NCBI RefSeq assembly: GCF_020497125.1
Contig: NW_025422959.1
Coordinates: 1-64,000, forward strand
From: Mauremys mutica
Lineage: Eukaryota > Chordata > Testudines > Geoemydidae
Direction: 5' to 3'
Length of the DNA stretch: 64,000 nt
Shown here: positions 1 to 10,725 of the stretch, piece after piece
Layout of the letters: each line of letters opens with the position of its first letter
Position numbering within the stretch: position 1 is the stretch's first letter
The notes under the pieces: model-generated
What the model saw: the letters and a program-made list of their open reading frames with translations, nothing else
Told to the model about the DNA's origin: nothing
The model's database searches: none
Translations under genes and position numbers: made by a program

Positions 1-880
1 TGTGCAGTTCGGGTCTCCCATGTTTAAGAAGGATGAATTCAAACTGAAAACAGGTACAGAGAAGGGCTACTAGGATGATCCGAGGAATAGAAAACCTGTC
101 TTATGAAAGGAGACTCAGAGTTTGGCTTGTTTAGCCTAACCAAAAGGCTGAAGGGAGATATGATTGCCCTCTATAAATATATCAGAGGAATAAATACCAG
201 AGAGGGAGAGGAATTATTTAAGCTCAGTACCAATGTGGACACAAGAACAAATGGATATAAACTGGACACTAGGAAGTTTAGACTTGAAATTAGACGAAGG
301 TTTCTAACCATCAGAGGAGTGAAGTTCTGGAACAGCTTCCAAGGGGAGTAATGGGGGCAAAAGACATATCTGGCTTCAAGACTAAGCTTGATAACTTTGT
401 GGAGGGGGATGGTATGATGGGATAGCCTAATTCTGGCAATTAATTGATCTTTGATTATTTAGCAGGTAAATATGCCCAATGGTCTGTGATGGGATGTTAG
501 ATGGGGGTGGGATCTGAGTTGCTACGAGAATTCTTTCCTGGGTGCCAGCTGGTGAGTCTTGCCCACATGCTCAAGGTTTAACTAATCGCCATATTTGTGG
601 TCAGGAACGAATTTTTCTCCAGGGAACATTGGCAGAGGCCCTGGAGGTTTTTTGCCTTCCTCTGCAGTGTGGGGCACGGGTCACTTGTTGGAGGATTCTC
701 TGCACCTTGTGGTCTTTAAGCCATGATTTGAGGACTTCAATAGCTCAGACATAGGTTAGGGTTTGTTACAGGAGTGGGTGGGTGAGATTCTATGGCCTGC
801 ACTGTGCAGGAGGTCAGACTAGATGATCATAATGGTCCCTTCTGACCTTAAGTCTAGGTGCATGACACTCTTTAGTAACA
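1..880 (+). mobile_element. CR1 LINE 3' end
   Basis: The first 880 bases read as the end of a CR1-family LINE. Positions 103-351 keep an open frame resembling the C-terminal tail of CR1 ORF2 (GLFSLTKR, then KFRLEIRRRFLTIRGVKFWNS). A long 3' UTR follows and ends in the turtle CR1 signature around 810-860 (AGACTAGATGATCATAATGG). The copy is decayed and its 5' part lies outside the window. No target-site duplication could be traced. Confidence 0.8.
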
Positions 881-909
881 TGATTACATACTTTTTTTCA
901 CCCTACAAG

Positions 910-1150
910 ACTTCTGACTCATTCAGTATACCAGGAATCAAAAAGAACTGTGTAGCGAATGAGGCTTTTGTCTACAAGAACCCTGCCTCCTTTGTTGTAG
1001 AGGCTGAATATTGTGGAGCAAATAAAGCAGAGAATTATAGGGAGAAAAAGGATAGTCTCATGGTTACAGACCTTGAATGCCACCCTGAAGAACTGAATGT
1101 TATCCTTACTTCTGCAATGCTGAACAAGTCACTTAAACCAAAACTCACAG
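910..1150 (+). CDS. candidate internal coding exon, gene not recognised
   Basis: A 241-nt open block is bounded by a pyrimidine-rich acceptor (tract 890-905, AG at 908-909) and a GT donor at 1151. The frame is open from the acceptor (phase 0) to the donor (phase 1), encoding about 80 residues including ANEAFVYKNPASF and TDLECHPEELNVI. It lies on the strand opposite MYCBP, beyond MYCBP exon 2. I do not recognise the protein. It could be an exon of a gene overlapping MYCBP, a fragment of an old transposon, or chance, since the frame continues back into the CR1 tail. Confidence 0.3.
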
Positions 1151-1515
1151 GTACCCACTGTGTGGAGTGAGTACCAGGGATCGAGGCCAATGGGTCAGAG
1201 TTGCAGAAGTGGGGTGTGCTCAATGCTACAACTGAAATCAAATAGAACTTTGCTTTTGAATATATAAAGTGCTACAGAAATAGTAAGTACTCTGAAAAAA
1301 ATAAGGCCTGACCCACAGGATTCTCAACGAGGGCTACTGGTCACCTACCACCTGACAATACTGGGCGGCGAGGGTGCCCGGAGAGCAGCTGCTAGAGAAT
1401 GGCCCTGCACCCGCTTGCAACCAAGGGCAAGAGAACACGGACCTTTGCTCCCTGCGCGGCGCAGGGGGAGCATTTCCCTTCCCCCACGCTGGGGGCAGCG
1501 ACACGGAGCATTTAC

Positions 1516-1788
1516 CTTTGGTGAGCGTGTCCAGCACCCCGGATTTCTCCAGGTAGCGGCGGAACTGCTCCCGCTTAGACTCCGTGGCCTGAGGGAAGGA
1601 TGGGAACAAGGTTAGCGCGGGCCGGGGCGAGGCAGCCCGGGGTCGGCGAGCCGGCTTCGCCCGGGCCTGTCTGAGAAGGGCGCAGAGGCAGCCAGCGGGA
1701 CACCGAGACTCCGCGGTGGAGGAGGGGGGACCAGGAGGGCGGTGGGTTCCGGGGAGAAGTTGCAGCCCCGCACATTGTAATGCGCCAT
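1516..1788 (-). CDS. MYCBP: MYCBP (c-Myc binding protein, AMY-1), coding exons 1 and 2
   Basis: Exon 1 begins with the ATG at 1788-1786 and codes for MAHYN to 1774, followed by a GT donor (GTGCGG). Exon 2 spans 1588-1516, with acceptor CCTTCCCTCAG, 24 codons (ATESKREQFRRYLEKSG...DTLTK) plus one base, and donor GTAAAT. The joined start matches vertebrate MYCBP, a roughly 103-residue protein, at nearly every position. The exon phases fit, because the last G plus the next exon would give the expected valine. The remaining exons should lie to the left of position 1. MYCBP binds the N-terminal region of c-Myc and AKAPs; its algal relative FAP174 is a flagellar central-pair protein. The intact introns and splice sites argue against a processed copy. 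Confidence 0.9.
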
Positions 1789-1985
1789 CCCCGCCCGCTC
1801 CGCACCGAGTCGCTCTAACGACTGGGCCGCGCTTGCGCCCTGGGTCTTTTACGGAAGGGAGGGGAAGACACGCAGCGTCCCATCAGTCACCATGGAGACG
1901 GGAATACACGGCCCTGCCCCTCCCCCAACTTCTTTTTGGCGTCCTTCCTTGCGCCTTTCCGCGACCTGTCTCTGATCCACTCTTC
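1600..1985 (-). promoter_or_regulatory. MYCBP: MYCBP promoter and CpG-rich 5' region
   Basis: The sequence around and upstream of the MYCBP start codon is GC- and CpG-rich, unlike the AT-rich repeats further left. About 98 bp upstream of the ATG, at 1886-1899, is GTCACCATGGAGAC. It resembles an RFX X-box, a partly palindromic site found at many ciliary gene promoters. No TATA box is evident, as expected for a broadly expressed gene. The transcription start cannot be placed from sequence alone. Confidence 0.5.
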
Positions 1986-4900
1986 TCCCCCACTTCCGCA
2001 CGTTCTCCCGCCTTCCTACCGCAGGCCCTGCCCAGCCCCGCCCCCTTCCCCCGCCCGGCCACTCAGCTCCCTTCTCCCGCCTTCCCTCAGGCCCTGCCCA
2101 GCCCCCTTCTCCCTCCCACTCAGCTCCCTTCTCCCCTCAGGTCGTGCCCAGCTCAGCCCCCTTCCCCCGCCTGGCCACTCAGCTCCCTTCTCCCTTCTCC
2201 CCTCAGGCCGTGCCCAGCCCAGCCCCCTTCTCCTCGCCCGGCCACTCAGCTCCCTTCTCCCGCCTTCCCTCAGGCCCTGCCCAGCCCCCTTCTCCCTCCC
2301 ACTCAGCCCCCTTCTCCCCTCAGGCCGTGCCCAGCCCAGCCCCCTTCTCCTTGCCGCCCGCCTGGCCACTCTTCCCCCTTTTCCCCTCAGGCCGTGCCCA
2401 GCTCAGCCCCTTTCCCCCGCCTGGCCACTCAGCTCCCTTCTCCCCTCAGGCCGTGCCCAGCTCAGCCCCCTTCTCCTCGCCGCCTGCTTGGCCACTCAGC
2501 CCCCTTCTCCCCTCAGGCCGTGCCCAGCCCAGCCCCCTTCTCCTCGCCGCCCGCCTGGCCACTCTTCCCCCTTCTCCCCTCAGGCCGTGCCCAGCCCAGC
2601 CCCTTTCTCCTCGCCGCCCGCCTGGCCACTCTTCCCCCTTCTCCCCTCAGGCCGTGCCCAGCCCAGCCCCCTTCTCCTCGCCGCCCGCCTGGCCACTCTT
2701 CCCCCTTTTCCCCTCAGGCCGTGCCCAGCTCAGCCCCTTTCCCCCGCCTGGCCACTCAGCTCCCTTCTCCCCTCAGGCCGTGCCCAGACCAGCCCCCTTC
2801 TCGCCGCCCGCTTGGCCACTCAGCTCCCTTCTCCCCTCAGGCCGTGCCCAGCCCAGCCCCCTTCTCCTCGCCGCCCGCCTGGCCACTCAGCTCCCTTCCT
2901 CCCTCAGGCCGTGCCCAGCCCAGCCCCCTTCTCCTCGCCGCCCGCCTGGCCATTCTTCCCCCTTCTCCCCTCAGGCCGTGCCCAGCTCAGCCCCCTTCCC
3001 CCGCCTGGCCACTCAGCTCCCTTCTCCCGTCTCCCCGCAGGCTGTGCCCAGCCCAGCCCCCTTCCCCCGCCTGGCCACTCAGCTCCCTTCTCCCTTCTCC
3101 CCTCAGGCCGTGCCCAGCCCAGCCCCCGTCCCCCGCCTGGCCACTCAGCTCCCTTCTCCCTTCTCCCCTCAGGCCGTGCCCAGCTCAGCCCCCTTCCCCC
3201 GCCTGGCCACTCAGCTCCCTTCTCCCTTCTCCCCTCAGGCCGTGCCCAGCTCAGCCCCCTTCTCCTCGCCGCCAGCCTGGCCACTCTTCCCCCGTCTCCC
3301 CTCAGGCCGTGCCCAGCTCAGCCCCCTTCCCCCACCTGGCCACTCAGCTCCCTTATCCCCTCAGGCCGTGCCCAGCTCAGCCCCCTTCTCCTCGCCGCCT
3401 GCTTGGGCCAGTCTGTCCCCTTCTCCCCTCAGGCCGTGCCCAGCCCAGAACCCTTCTCCTCGCTGCCCGCCTGGCCACTCTTCCCCCTTCTCCCCTCAGG
3501 CCGTGCCCAGCTCAGCCCCCTTCCCCCGCCTGGCCATCCCTCTTCCCACCTTTCTGTCTCCCCTTTTCAGGCCGTGGCACAGCCCAGCCCCCTTCTCATC
3601 GCCGCCCGCCTGACCTCTCAGCTCCCTTTCTACCCTTCGAGGGCCGATTTTGCCCCAGCCCAGCCCCCTTTTGACCTCGCCGCCCGCCCTGGCCAACTCA
3701 GCTCCCTTATCCCATCAGGCCGTGCCCAGCCCTGCCCCCCTTCTTCCTCGCCGCAATCCGCCTGGCCACTCTTCCCCCTCTCTCCCCTCAGGCCGTGCCC
3801 AGCACAGCCCCCTTCCCCCGACGCTGGCCACTCAGTCTCCTTCCTCCCCCTCAGGCCTATGCCCAGCCCAGCCCCCTTCTCCCCTCAGCATGCTTGGCCA
3901 CTCAGCCCCCTTCTCACCCTCCGGGCCCAGTGCCCAGCCCAGCCCCCTTCTCGCCTGGGCACTCAGCTCCCTATCTCCCGCCTTTCCTCAGGGCCTGCCC
4001 AGCCCCCTTCTCCCTCACCACTCAGGCCCCCTTCTTCTCCCTCAGGTCGCCGTGCCCCAGCCCCAGCCCCCTATCTCCTCGCCGCCCGCATCTGGGCCAC
4101 TCAGCCCTCCCTTCTCCCCCTCAGGCCGTGCCCCCCAGCCTCAGACCCCCTTCCCCCGCCTGGCCACTCAGCTCCCCATTCTCCCCATTCCCCTCAAGGT
4201 CGTGACCAGCCCATGCCCCCTTCTCTCCTGCCCACTTGGGCCACGTCAGCTCCCTTCTCCCGCCTTTCCTCAGGCCCTGCCCAGCCCCTTCTACCCTCCC
4301 ACAATCAGCCCCCTTCTCCCCTTAGGCCGTTGACCCAGCCCAGCCCCCTTCTACTCGCAGCTGCCCGTCCCTGGCCAACTCTTACCCCCTTCTCCCCCTC
4401 AGAAGGCCGTGCCCAGACTCAGCACTCTCCTTTGCCCCCGACCTGGGCCACTCAGCTTCCCTTCCTCCCCTCAGGCCGTTGCCCAGTCTCAGCCCCCTTC
4501 TCCCCGCCGCACTGCTTTGGCCCACTCAGCCCGCCCCTTCCTCCCCTCAGGTCGTTGCCCAGCCCAGCCCCCTTCTCCTCGCCTGGCCACTCAGACTCCC
4601 TTCTCCCCCGCCATTTCCTCAGGCTCCTGCCCAGGCCCCCTTCTCCATTCCCACTCTAGGGCACCCCCTTCTCCCCTCAAGGCCGTGCCCAGCCCAGCCC
4701 CCTTCTCCCTCGCACGGCCCGCGCTGGACAACCTCTTCCCCCCTTTCTCCCCTCAGGCCGTGTCCCAGCTCAGCCCCCTTCCTCCCGCCGCCTGGCCACC
4801 TTCAAGCTCCCCTATTCATCCCCTCAAGGCCTGTGCCCAAAAGGCTCAGCCCACCTTCTCCTCGCACGCCTGCTTGGCCAGTCAAGTCACCCTTCTCCCC

Positions 4901-5445
4901 TCAGGCCCCTGCCCAGCCCAGCCCACCCACCCCTTCTCCTCGCCGCCCGCCTGGCCAACTCTTTCCCCCCTTCTTTCACCCCTCAGGCCGTGCACCACTG
5001 CCCAGCCCCCTTCCTCCTCGCCGCCCCCCGCACAGGCCACTCAGACTCCCTTCTCACTCTCAGGCCGTGCCCAGCCCAGCCACCCCTTCTCCTCGCAGCG
5101 TTCCACGCCCTGGCCATCTCCAGCTCCCACCTTCTCCCCTCAGAGCCGATGCCCAGCCCAAAGCCCTCCTTTCTCCTCCTCCGGCCACGCCCCGCCTGGC
5201 CACTCAGCTCCCTTCTTCCCCCTCAGAGGAGCCTGTGGCCCAAGCCCAGCCCCCTTCTCCTCGCCTCCCGCTCCTGGCCACCTCTCTCCCCCTTCTCTCT
5301 CCCCCTCAGGCACCGTGCCCAGCCCAGCCCCCTTCTCCTCCGCCGCCCGCCTGGCCACCTCAGCTCCTCTTCTCCCCTCAAGGCCGTTGCCCAGCTCAGC
5401 CCCCTTCTCCCCGCCGCCTAGCTTGGCCCAGTCAAGTCACCCGCC
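1980..5445. repeat. C/T-rich minisatellite, ~66-67-bp unit, about 50 copies
   Basis: Tandem units run from the MYCBP promoter rightward. A typical unit starts GCCGTGCCCAGCCCAGCCC, continues with a C/T-rich stretch containing CCGCCTGGCCACTCAGC, and ends TTCTCCCCTCAG. Units of 67, 66 and about 60 bp are interleaved, suggesting higher-order duplication. From 1980 to about 3540 units are very similar; from 3540 to 5445 they carry many single-base insertions and substitutions. The minus strand is G-rich and purine-rich, so G-quadruplex or triplex structure is possible. Stop codons are almost absent on the plus strand, which creates very long spurious open frames in all three frames. Confidence 0.95.
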
Positions 5446-5771
5446 GTAAGCTGCCTCCGTCTGAAAGCCGTTCCCACCCAGTTACCCGCCCGTGTTAGCT
5501 GCTCCACGCTTGAGAGCACCCCTGTGGGGCGCTTGTGCTCACGGTGCCACCCGTGGTTGCTGCTCGGATGCGGGAAGGCCAGAGTGCTGGGATACAGCGT
5601 TCATACAAGCTAAAGCACAGCCTCTCGCTGGACTCTGCTGCTACATGGTATGTAAAAGGCAGTGCAGCGGCCAGAGTCTGATAAATGTTCGGTGCTACGC
5701 ACTATTCTTTGCCAGTGTCAGGGTGGGACGCATGTTAGTAGATATGGCACCGGCGGCTGCCACTTTTGTAT

Positions 5772-6292
5772 TGTTGGTGTCCAACTGGGCATAAATCTAG
5801 GTAACACTCCGGGAGGATGTGCTCTAGGCCTAATGTGAAACCAATATTACCTCTCTATGTGAAGCGCTTTAGTTAGCCTTACTAAACATTTGTAAATCTC
5901 TCTGTGCTATGTGCCTGACTACTGGCAGCTGCTAAGGCCGGTTGGTTACCCAGATACAGCCTATATTAGTTAAAATAGGCCGGTAAAGCAGATGCTGTAA
6001 TCAAGGCTATATGCATGTGAAAATACTCCCACACAGTGGAAAAAGTACAGAACTAAAAAAAAAAGGGGGGGGGGGTAAATAAATGGCTGGGACCCCCCGC
6101 TCTGCGGCGCAGGTGTGCAGGATTTGATGATTAGCTATTTCTCCCTTGCACACCTTATTTGGGCTACAAATAAACTTGGTTTTGCTTCTCCACCCTGGTT
6201 GTGTTAATTAGTGTGACGCACACTGGGCAAACGAACCCCCACTGTTGCCAAGCCCATCGGGCCCCCATCGGGCCCTTTGGGCCGGAGCAACA
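5772..6292 (+). mobile_element. solo ERV LTR with 4-bp TSD GTAT
   Basis: The 521-bp element begins TGTTGGTGTC and ends GAGCAACA. It is flanked by GTAT at 5768-5771 and 6293-6296. The right half (R/U5, 6090-6292) is clearly related to the LTR of the provirus at 16142-22765: both contain GGTGTGCAGGATTTGA, CTTCTCCACCCTGG and AAATAAAC polyadenylation sequences. The left half (U3) is divergent. No internal region is attached, so it is a solo LTR left by recombination between two LTRs. Poly-A followed by poly-G occurs at 6054-6075. Confidence 0.85.
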
Positions 6293-6345
6293 GTATCACT
6301 GCCAGGGCCAGGGGAGCAGAAGTTCCTGTCTTGGCCTTTCTTTAG

Positions 6346-6407
6346 ATGCTTCTTCATGATGGGGTAGCGAAAGTCTACAGTACAGTGATCCTGAAAAGAA
6401 AAGACAG
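6346..6407 (+). CDS. very short candidate exon next to a solo LTR
   Basis: Sixty-two open bases lie between a pyrimidine-rich acceptor (ending TTTAG at 6341-6345) and a strong GTGAGG donor at 6408. They begin with an in-frame ATG (MLLHDGVAKVYS...). The opposite strand also looks exon-like: a pyrimidine tract and CAG precede an open stretch encoding DHCTVDFRYPIMKKHL, but no GT donor follows. I do not recognise either peptide. The adjacent solo LTR ends about 50 bp away. Confidence 0.15.
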
Positions 6408-6625
6408 GTGAGGTCCTTGGGGTGTTTGCTATGGAGTATCTAATACAGATATGCTGCTCAGAATATAAACTGCCCAGAGTGGAAAAAGGGCTATTGTCTA
6501 CACAGGGAAAATATTGCTGGCAAAATAAGCTAGAGCAGTGGTTTTCAGACCAAGGGTATGTCATACTCCACTGTGAGGTTACACAGAATGTCTTCCAGGC
6601 GGCGGTTGTCCTACTTGTTCTTCGC

Positions 6626-6840
6626 CCAGGGGCGGCTCTAGGGATTTTGCTGACCCCTAAAGCACTGGCAGGCAGGCTGCCGTCCGGCAGTTATGTTGCC
6701 TGCAGAGGGTCGCGCTGGTCCTACCGAGCCACGGGACTAGCGGACCCTCCGCAGGCAACGCCGGCTGGAGGCAGCCCTGCATGCCTTGCCGCTCCTCGCA
6801 GCACCGGCAGAGCGCCCCCTGCGGCTTGCAGGCACAGTGC
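6626..6840. repeat. turtle interspersed repeat (CGGCTCTAGG type)
   Basis: The stretch starting GGGGCGGCTCTAGGGATTTT, followed by repeated GGCAGGCAGGCTGCC and CGCAGGCAACGCCGGC blocks, matches a short GC-rich interspersed repeat I recognise as common in turtle genomes. It is probably a non-autonomous DNA element. No open frame or clear ends were seen. The flanks 6410-6620 and 6850-7200 hold only degenerate repeat-like sequence. Confidence 0.5.
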
Positions 6841-7419
6841 ATTGGCGTCTGTGCTGGGGCCTGGAGCCACCCATGTGTCTTAACGTCAGGGTAGTTTCTC
6901 AGCCTTGGGCGTTGGGGGGGGGTTGCATCGATAGATTTAGGGGGGCTGCAAGCAATGGCTGGTTTGCCGTGGCACTCTACACCACAGGGAGCCCAGTAAT
7001 GCTAATGTTGTTATGCTTTAGCCCCAGGCAGTGGAAACTTCAGGCCTTCAGACTACCTGAAAGGGATACAGTGGTCAGGAAAGGCTGCAGATTTATGAAT
7101 ACATATGAGCTACAGTGTGAATTTACAATGCTAGTAGCTTAGTCCAAACTAAACTCCCTGTGTTGGACATTTATTCTTAGGGGGCTCTACCAAAAATCAC
7201 CATTACATGAATAAATATGTCAAGCTGAAGAATTACTTGTGTTTTGCTTACAATATCTCCTGCTAATACAGACCAGAATGATGTTTGAGCTTTTATTTTG
7301 CAACAGTGTTACACTGTTTAAACTCATATAAAGCTTGTGATCCAACTTATGATTATCCCCAGATCCCTTTCTTCTGCCAGTATACTCCTCCTTCCTAGGC
7401 ATGGTCCATTTCCCATTTT

Positions 7420-8420
7420 TGTATGTTGATGCAACTGATTGGTTCCACTTCTAAATGGAGTAACTTTGCATTTGGTCCTTATTGATGATTTTCATCGTTA
7501 TTTACTTCAGGTCATTTCTCCAGTTTGTATCCAAGATCATTTTTGAATATTTTAATCTATCTTTCAAAGCACATTGCAATCCCCTCCCAGGTTGGTATCA
7601 TTCACAAACTTTATAATAGGTGTTACTCTCTCTATGCGCATTATCAAAAAATCATTGATGAAGATATTGAACTAGAAATCCGGACCCAGAACCAGTCCCT
7701 GCGGGACCCCACTCATTATGGTTGGGCGGGGACGGGATAGCTTCGCAGTGGGTTTGAGCATTGGCCTTGCTAAACCCACGGGTTTGTGATAGTTCAGTCC
7801 TTGAGGGGGCCATTTTGGGGAGGACTGAGGGGTAAAAATCTGGGGATTGGTCCTGCTTTTTGAGCCAGGGGTTGGACTAGAATGACCTCCTTGAGGTCCC
7901 TTACCAACCCTAATATTGCATATGGCCCTTCCAAGCATAACTGTGAACAACACATGATTCACTACTCTCTAATAGGAATGAATTTTCCAACCAGTTTATG
8001 CACCCACCTTATAGTAGCTCCCTCTAGGTTGTATTTCCCTAGTTTGTTTATGAGAAGGTCTTGTGAGCACAGTATCAAAAGCCTGGCTAAAGTCAAGCTA
8101 TACCACAAATCTATCACTTTCCTCCCCCATCCGACAAAGGCTTGTTTACCCTCTCAAAGAAAGCTATCAGGTTGGTTTGACACAATTTGTTCTTGACAAA
8201 TCCATGCTGACTGTTATTTATCACCTTATCGTCTAGGTGTTTGCAAATTTATTGCTTAATTATTTGCTCCATTATCTTTCCAGGTACAGAAGTTAAGCTG
8301 ACTGGTCTGTAATTCCCTGGGTTGTCCTTATTTCTCTTTTTATAGATGGGCACTAGATTTGCCCTTCTGGGCATGTCCTACTTTCTTATTGTCCCTCCAT
8401 TAAACTTCACTCTGAACCAT
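7420..8420. repeat. old interspersed repeat split by a SINE
   Basis: Two halves (about 7420-7720 and 7925-8420) form one continuous copy of a widespread amniote repeat. Recognisable blocks are TGATGAAGATATTGAAC, TGCGGGACCCCACTC, CAAATCCATGCTGACTG and AAGTTAAGCTGACTGGTCTG. It carries no intact frame. I believe it derives from a LINE in antisense orientation, but the class assignment is uncertain. The Cry-type SINE at 7721-7920 interrupts it, so the SINE is younger. Confidence 0.55.
7721..7920 (+). mobile_element. tortoise Pol III (Cry) tRNA-derived SINE
   Basis: The tRNA-like head with A-box-like GATAGCTTCGCAGTGGG and B-box-like GTTCAGTCC is followed by CCTTGAGGGGGCCATTTT and the tail block GGGGTTGGACTAGA/TGACCTCC/TGAGGTCCC. 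These are the hallmarks of the tRNA-Lys-derived SINE of hidden-necked turtles and are the main evidence for the host. Compared with the usual sequence this copy has several single-base insertions. Confidence 0.8.
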
Positions 8421-8825
8421 TTAGTTACGTTGTTGCATTTAAGACTTAATATTTTACTAACCTTGATGTTTAGGCTTTTGTAGGATATCTTTGGATTAAA
8501 CTGTGGTTCCTATTTTCTGTAGTCATTTATAAATCATCAATGAACTGAAATGTAGAGAAAACATCAAACAAAAGTAATATTAATGTAGATCATTTTTTAA
8601 CTAATGGTACAATTAAGGATGCAAAAGTTTTTCAGTAATAATTCAATTTTCACTTACTCATAGTTTTTCTCCAGCAGGGCTTAAATTCTCGTGGAATCTG
8701 TCTACACTGCAGCTGGGAGGTGAGAGTCCCAGCTTGAGTACACGGACTTGAACTAGCTCAGCTCAAGATAGCATACTGAAAATAGTAGTGTGGGCATAGT
8801 GGGACATATTCGTATATAAGATAAA

Positions 8826-9895
8826 TGATTTAATTGGCATCACAGAGGCTTTGTGGGATAAGTCTCATGACTAGAATAATGGTATAGAGGGGGACAGCTC
8901 ATTCGAGGAGGATGTGCTGGGGAAAAAAAGTAGATGGTGTTGCATTGTCCATCAAGAAGGCAGATCAGCTGAAAGTCTTTGGGTAAAAATAAAAGGTGGG
9001 GGGAAATATGGATGACATCATAGTAGAGGCCAGCTATAGACCACCAAATCAGGAAGAGGAGGTGGATGAGGCATTTCTAGAACAAATAACAAATATCCAA
9101 AACACAGGAGCTGGTAGTAATGGGGTTTTTACTCAGACATCTGCTGAAAAAGTAACACAACAAAACACAGCACTTCCAATAAATTCTTAGAATATATTGG
9201 GTCAATTTCTTGTTTCAGAAAGTGGAAGAAGTAACCTGTGGGACAGCCATTTTAGACTTGACTCTGGTCAAGGAGGAAATGGTAGCGAATCTGAAGGTGG
9301 AGTGCAATTTGGGTCAAAGTAATCATGAAATTATCGATTGAATGATTCTAAGGAAAGGAAGGCGTGAGATCAGGAGAATACGGACTTCAAAAAAGCAGAC
9401 TTTAACAAATTTAGAACATTGGTAGGTAAGGTCTCATGGGAATAAAATTTAAGGGATAAAGGAGTTCATGAGAGTTGGCAGTTTCTCAAGAAGACAGTAT
9501 AAAATGAAAAAATTCAAACTATCTCAGTGTGAAGGAAAGAGAGAATAGTAAGAGGACAATATAATTCCATCAGGTGCTCTTTAATGAACTGAAAATCAAA
9601 AAGGAATCCTACAAAAAGTGGAAACATGGACAAATTTGCTAAGGAGGATTACAAAAGCGTAGCACAAGCATGTAGGGAACAAAATAAAAAAAGGCTAAAG
9701 CACAAAATGAGTTACATCTAGCAATGAACATACAGTAAAAGGCAATTTGAAGAGGTTTGTTAAATACATCAGGAGTAAAAGAAGGATGGAGGAAAGTGTA
9801 GGTTTTCTATTTAGTGGGGAAGGAGATCTAATAACTGATGATATCAAGCAGCCTGAAGTGTTTAATGTCTCTTTTACTTCAGTCTTCAGTGAAAA
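8826..9895 (+). mobile_element. CR1-type LINE fragment, endonuclease-domain part
   Basis: An open stretch at 8996-9190 encodes DDIIVEASYRPPNQEEEVDEAF, matching the CR1 ORF2 endonuclease region (YRPPNQ motif). The similarity extends on both sides with frameshifts, to TCTTTTACTTCAGTCTTCAG near 9890. It is 5' and 3' truncated and decayed. Confidence 0.65.
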
Positions 9896-10074
9896 GTGGT
9901 TGGATGGGGCAGGGGTCCCGGGGGGCATCAAGAATGAGAGGAGGTGTTGGGTGGGGTGGCTGGGGGCTGTCTGGGGACAGGGATGGAGGGTGGATGGGTT
10001 CAGGGGTCCCGGGGGGGGCATCAAGGAGCATGGGGGTTGGATGGGGCACGACCCCCGGGGGGTCACGACCCCCT
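9895..10074. repeat. G-rich short tandem-like repeat
   Basis: GGATGGGGCAGGGGTCCCGG and related GGTGGATGGGTTCAGGGGTC blocks recur with slightly changed spacing, giving a G-rich run that ends exactly at the antisense LTR. Reading frames across it are accidental. It may be the variable tail of a retroelement or a small minisatellite. Confidence 0.45.
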
Positions 10075-10725
10075 TGTTGCCGGCCCAAAAGGCCTGAGGC
10101 AGCAAACAGTGGTTCGTTGCCCGGTGTACCTCGCTTCCAATAGACACACCAGGGTGGAGAAGCAGTCAAAAGTGTATTTGAGTTCTCAAATAACAGGATG
10201 CTCGGAGACACACACGTCTCAAATCAAGCACACAGACATAAGCTGTGTGTCTCTTCTTATACATGACTTCAACTAGGCATCCTCATTACCCCCCACTGTT
10301 CTCCTCCCCCCTTTACTCCCCTCCTATATAGTAGACATATTGTATAGCTGGCAATTACATCAAACAGATTAAATCATTCTTGACAACAAACAATTCATCT
10401 TATTAGTAACTTTTCAAGGCTGTTAGGTTGGTTTACTTCTGGATTTATTACTTTGCCTCCCCTCCCCTTCTCCTCTTTCTAAACTAAACACAAGTAGGGC
10501 CCCTTTTTACTATCTCCTGCTGCCAGTGTTGCACTGATAAGGAGCAGTTACACATTCCATTCTCAATTCTGACTTGCAAGGTTAATCAGAGTCCAACATG
10601 GAAGTGGTTTGGACAAGCTTAGCATCAACCCTGATTCATTCAGGCCTGGTACAGAAAGTCTTCATTAATACAGTGGTTTTTCCACCCTCCTGAGTTACCT
10701 AGGGTTATGCTTAATGACACCAACA
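10075..10725 (-). mobile_element. ERV 3' LTR, minus orientation
   Basis: Read on the minus strand, the element starts TGTTGGTGT (10725) and ends GGCAACA (10075). It contains the R/U5 sequences CTGCTTCTCCACCCTGG and CACCGGGCAACGAACC shared with the LTRs at 16142 and 22222. Immediately upstream on the minus strand is a polypurine tract (10738-10726), so this is the 3' LTR of an antisense provirus. The plus strand thus reads it backward. Its U3 (10250-10700) differs strongly from the young LTR. Confidence 0.85.

Noticed and set aside
2016..3696. Minus-strand frames in the same array (GRREKGAEWPGG repeats)
   Set aside because: They are the complement of the tandem repeat; the periodic peptide merely mirrors the DNA unit.
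1716..5498. Very long plus-strand open frames (up to 907 codons) rich in proline, serine and leucine
   Set aside because: They lie wholly in the C/T-rich minisatellite. Stops are rare in all three frames, so the same repeat gives three different 'proteins'. No splice, start or conservation support.
9695..10276. Overlapping 100-150-codon frames on both strands
   Set aside because: They span a CR1 fragment, a G-rich repeat and the start of an antisense LTR, so they are composites of repeats.
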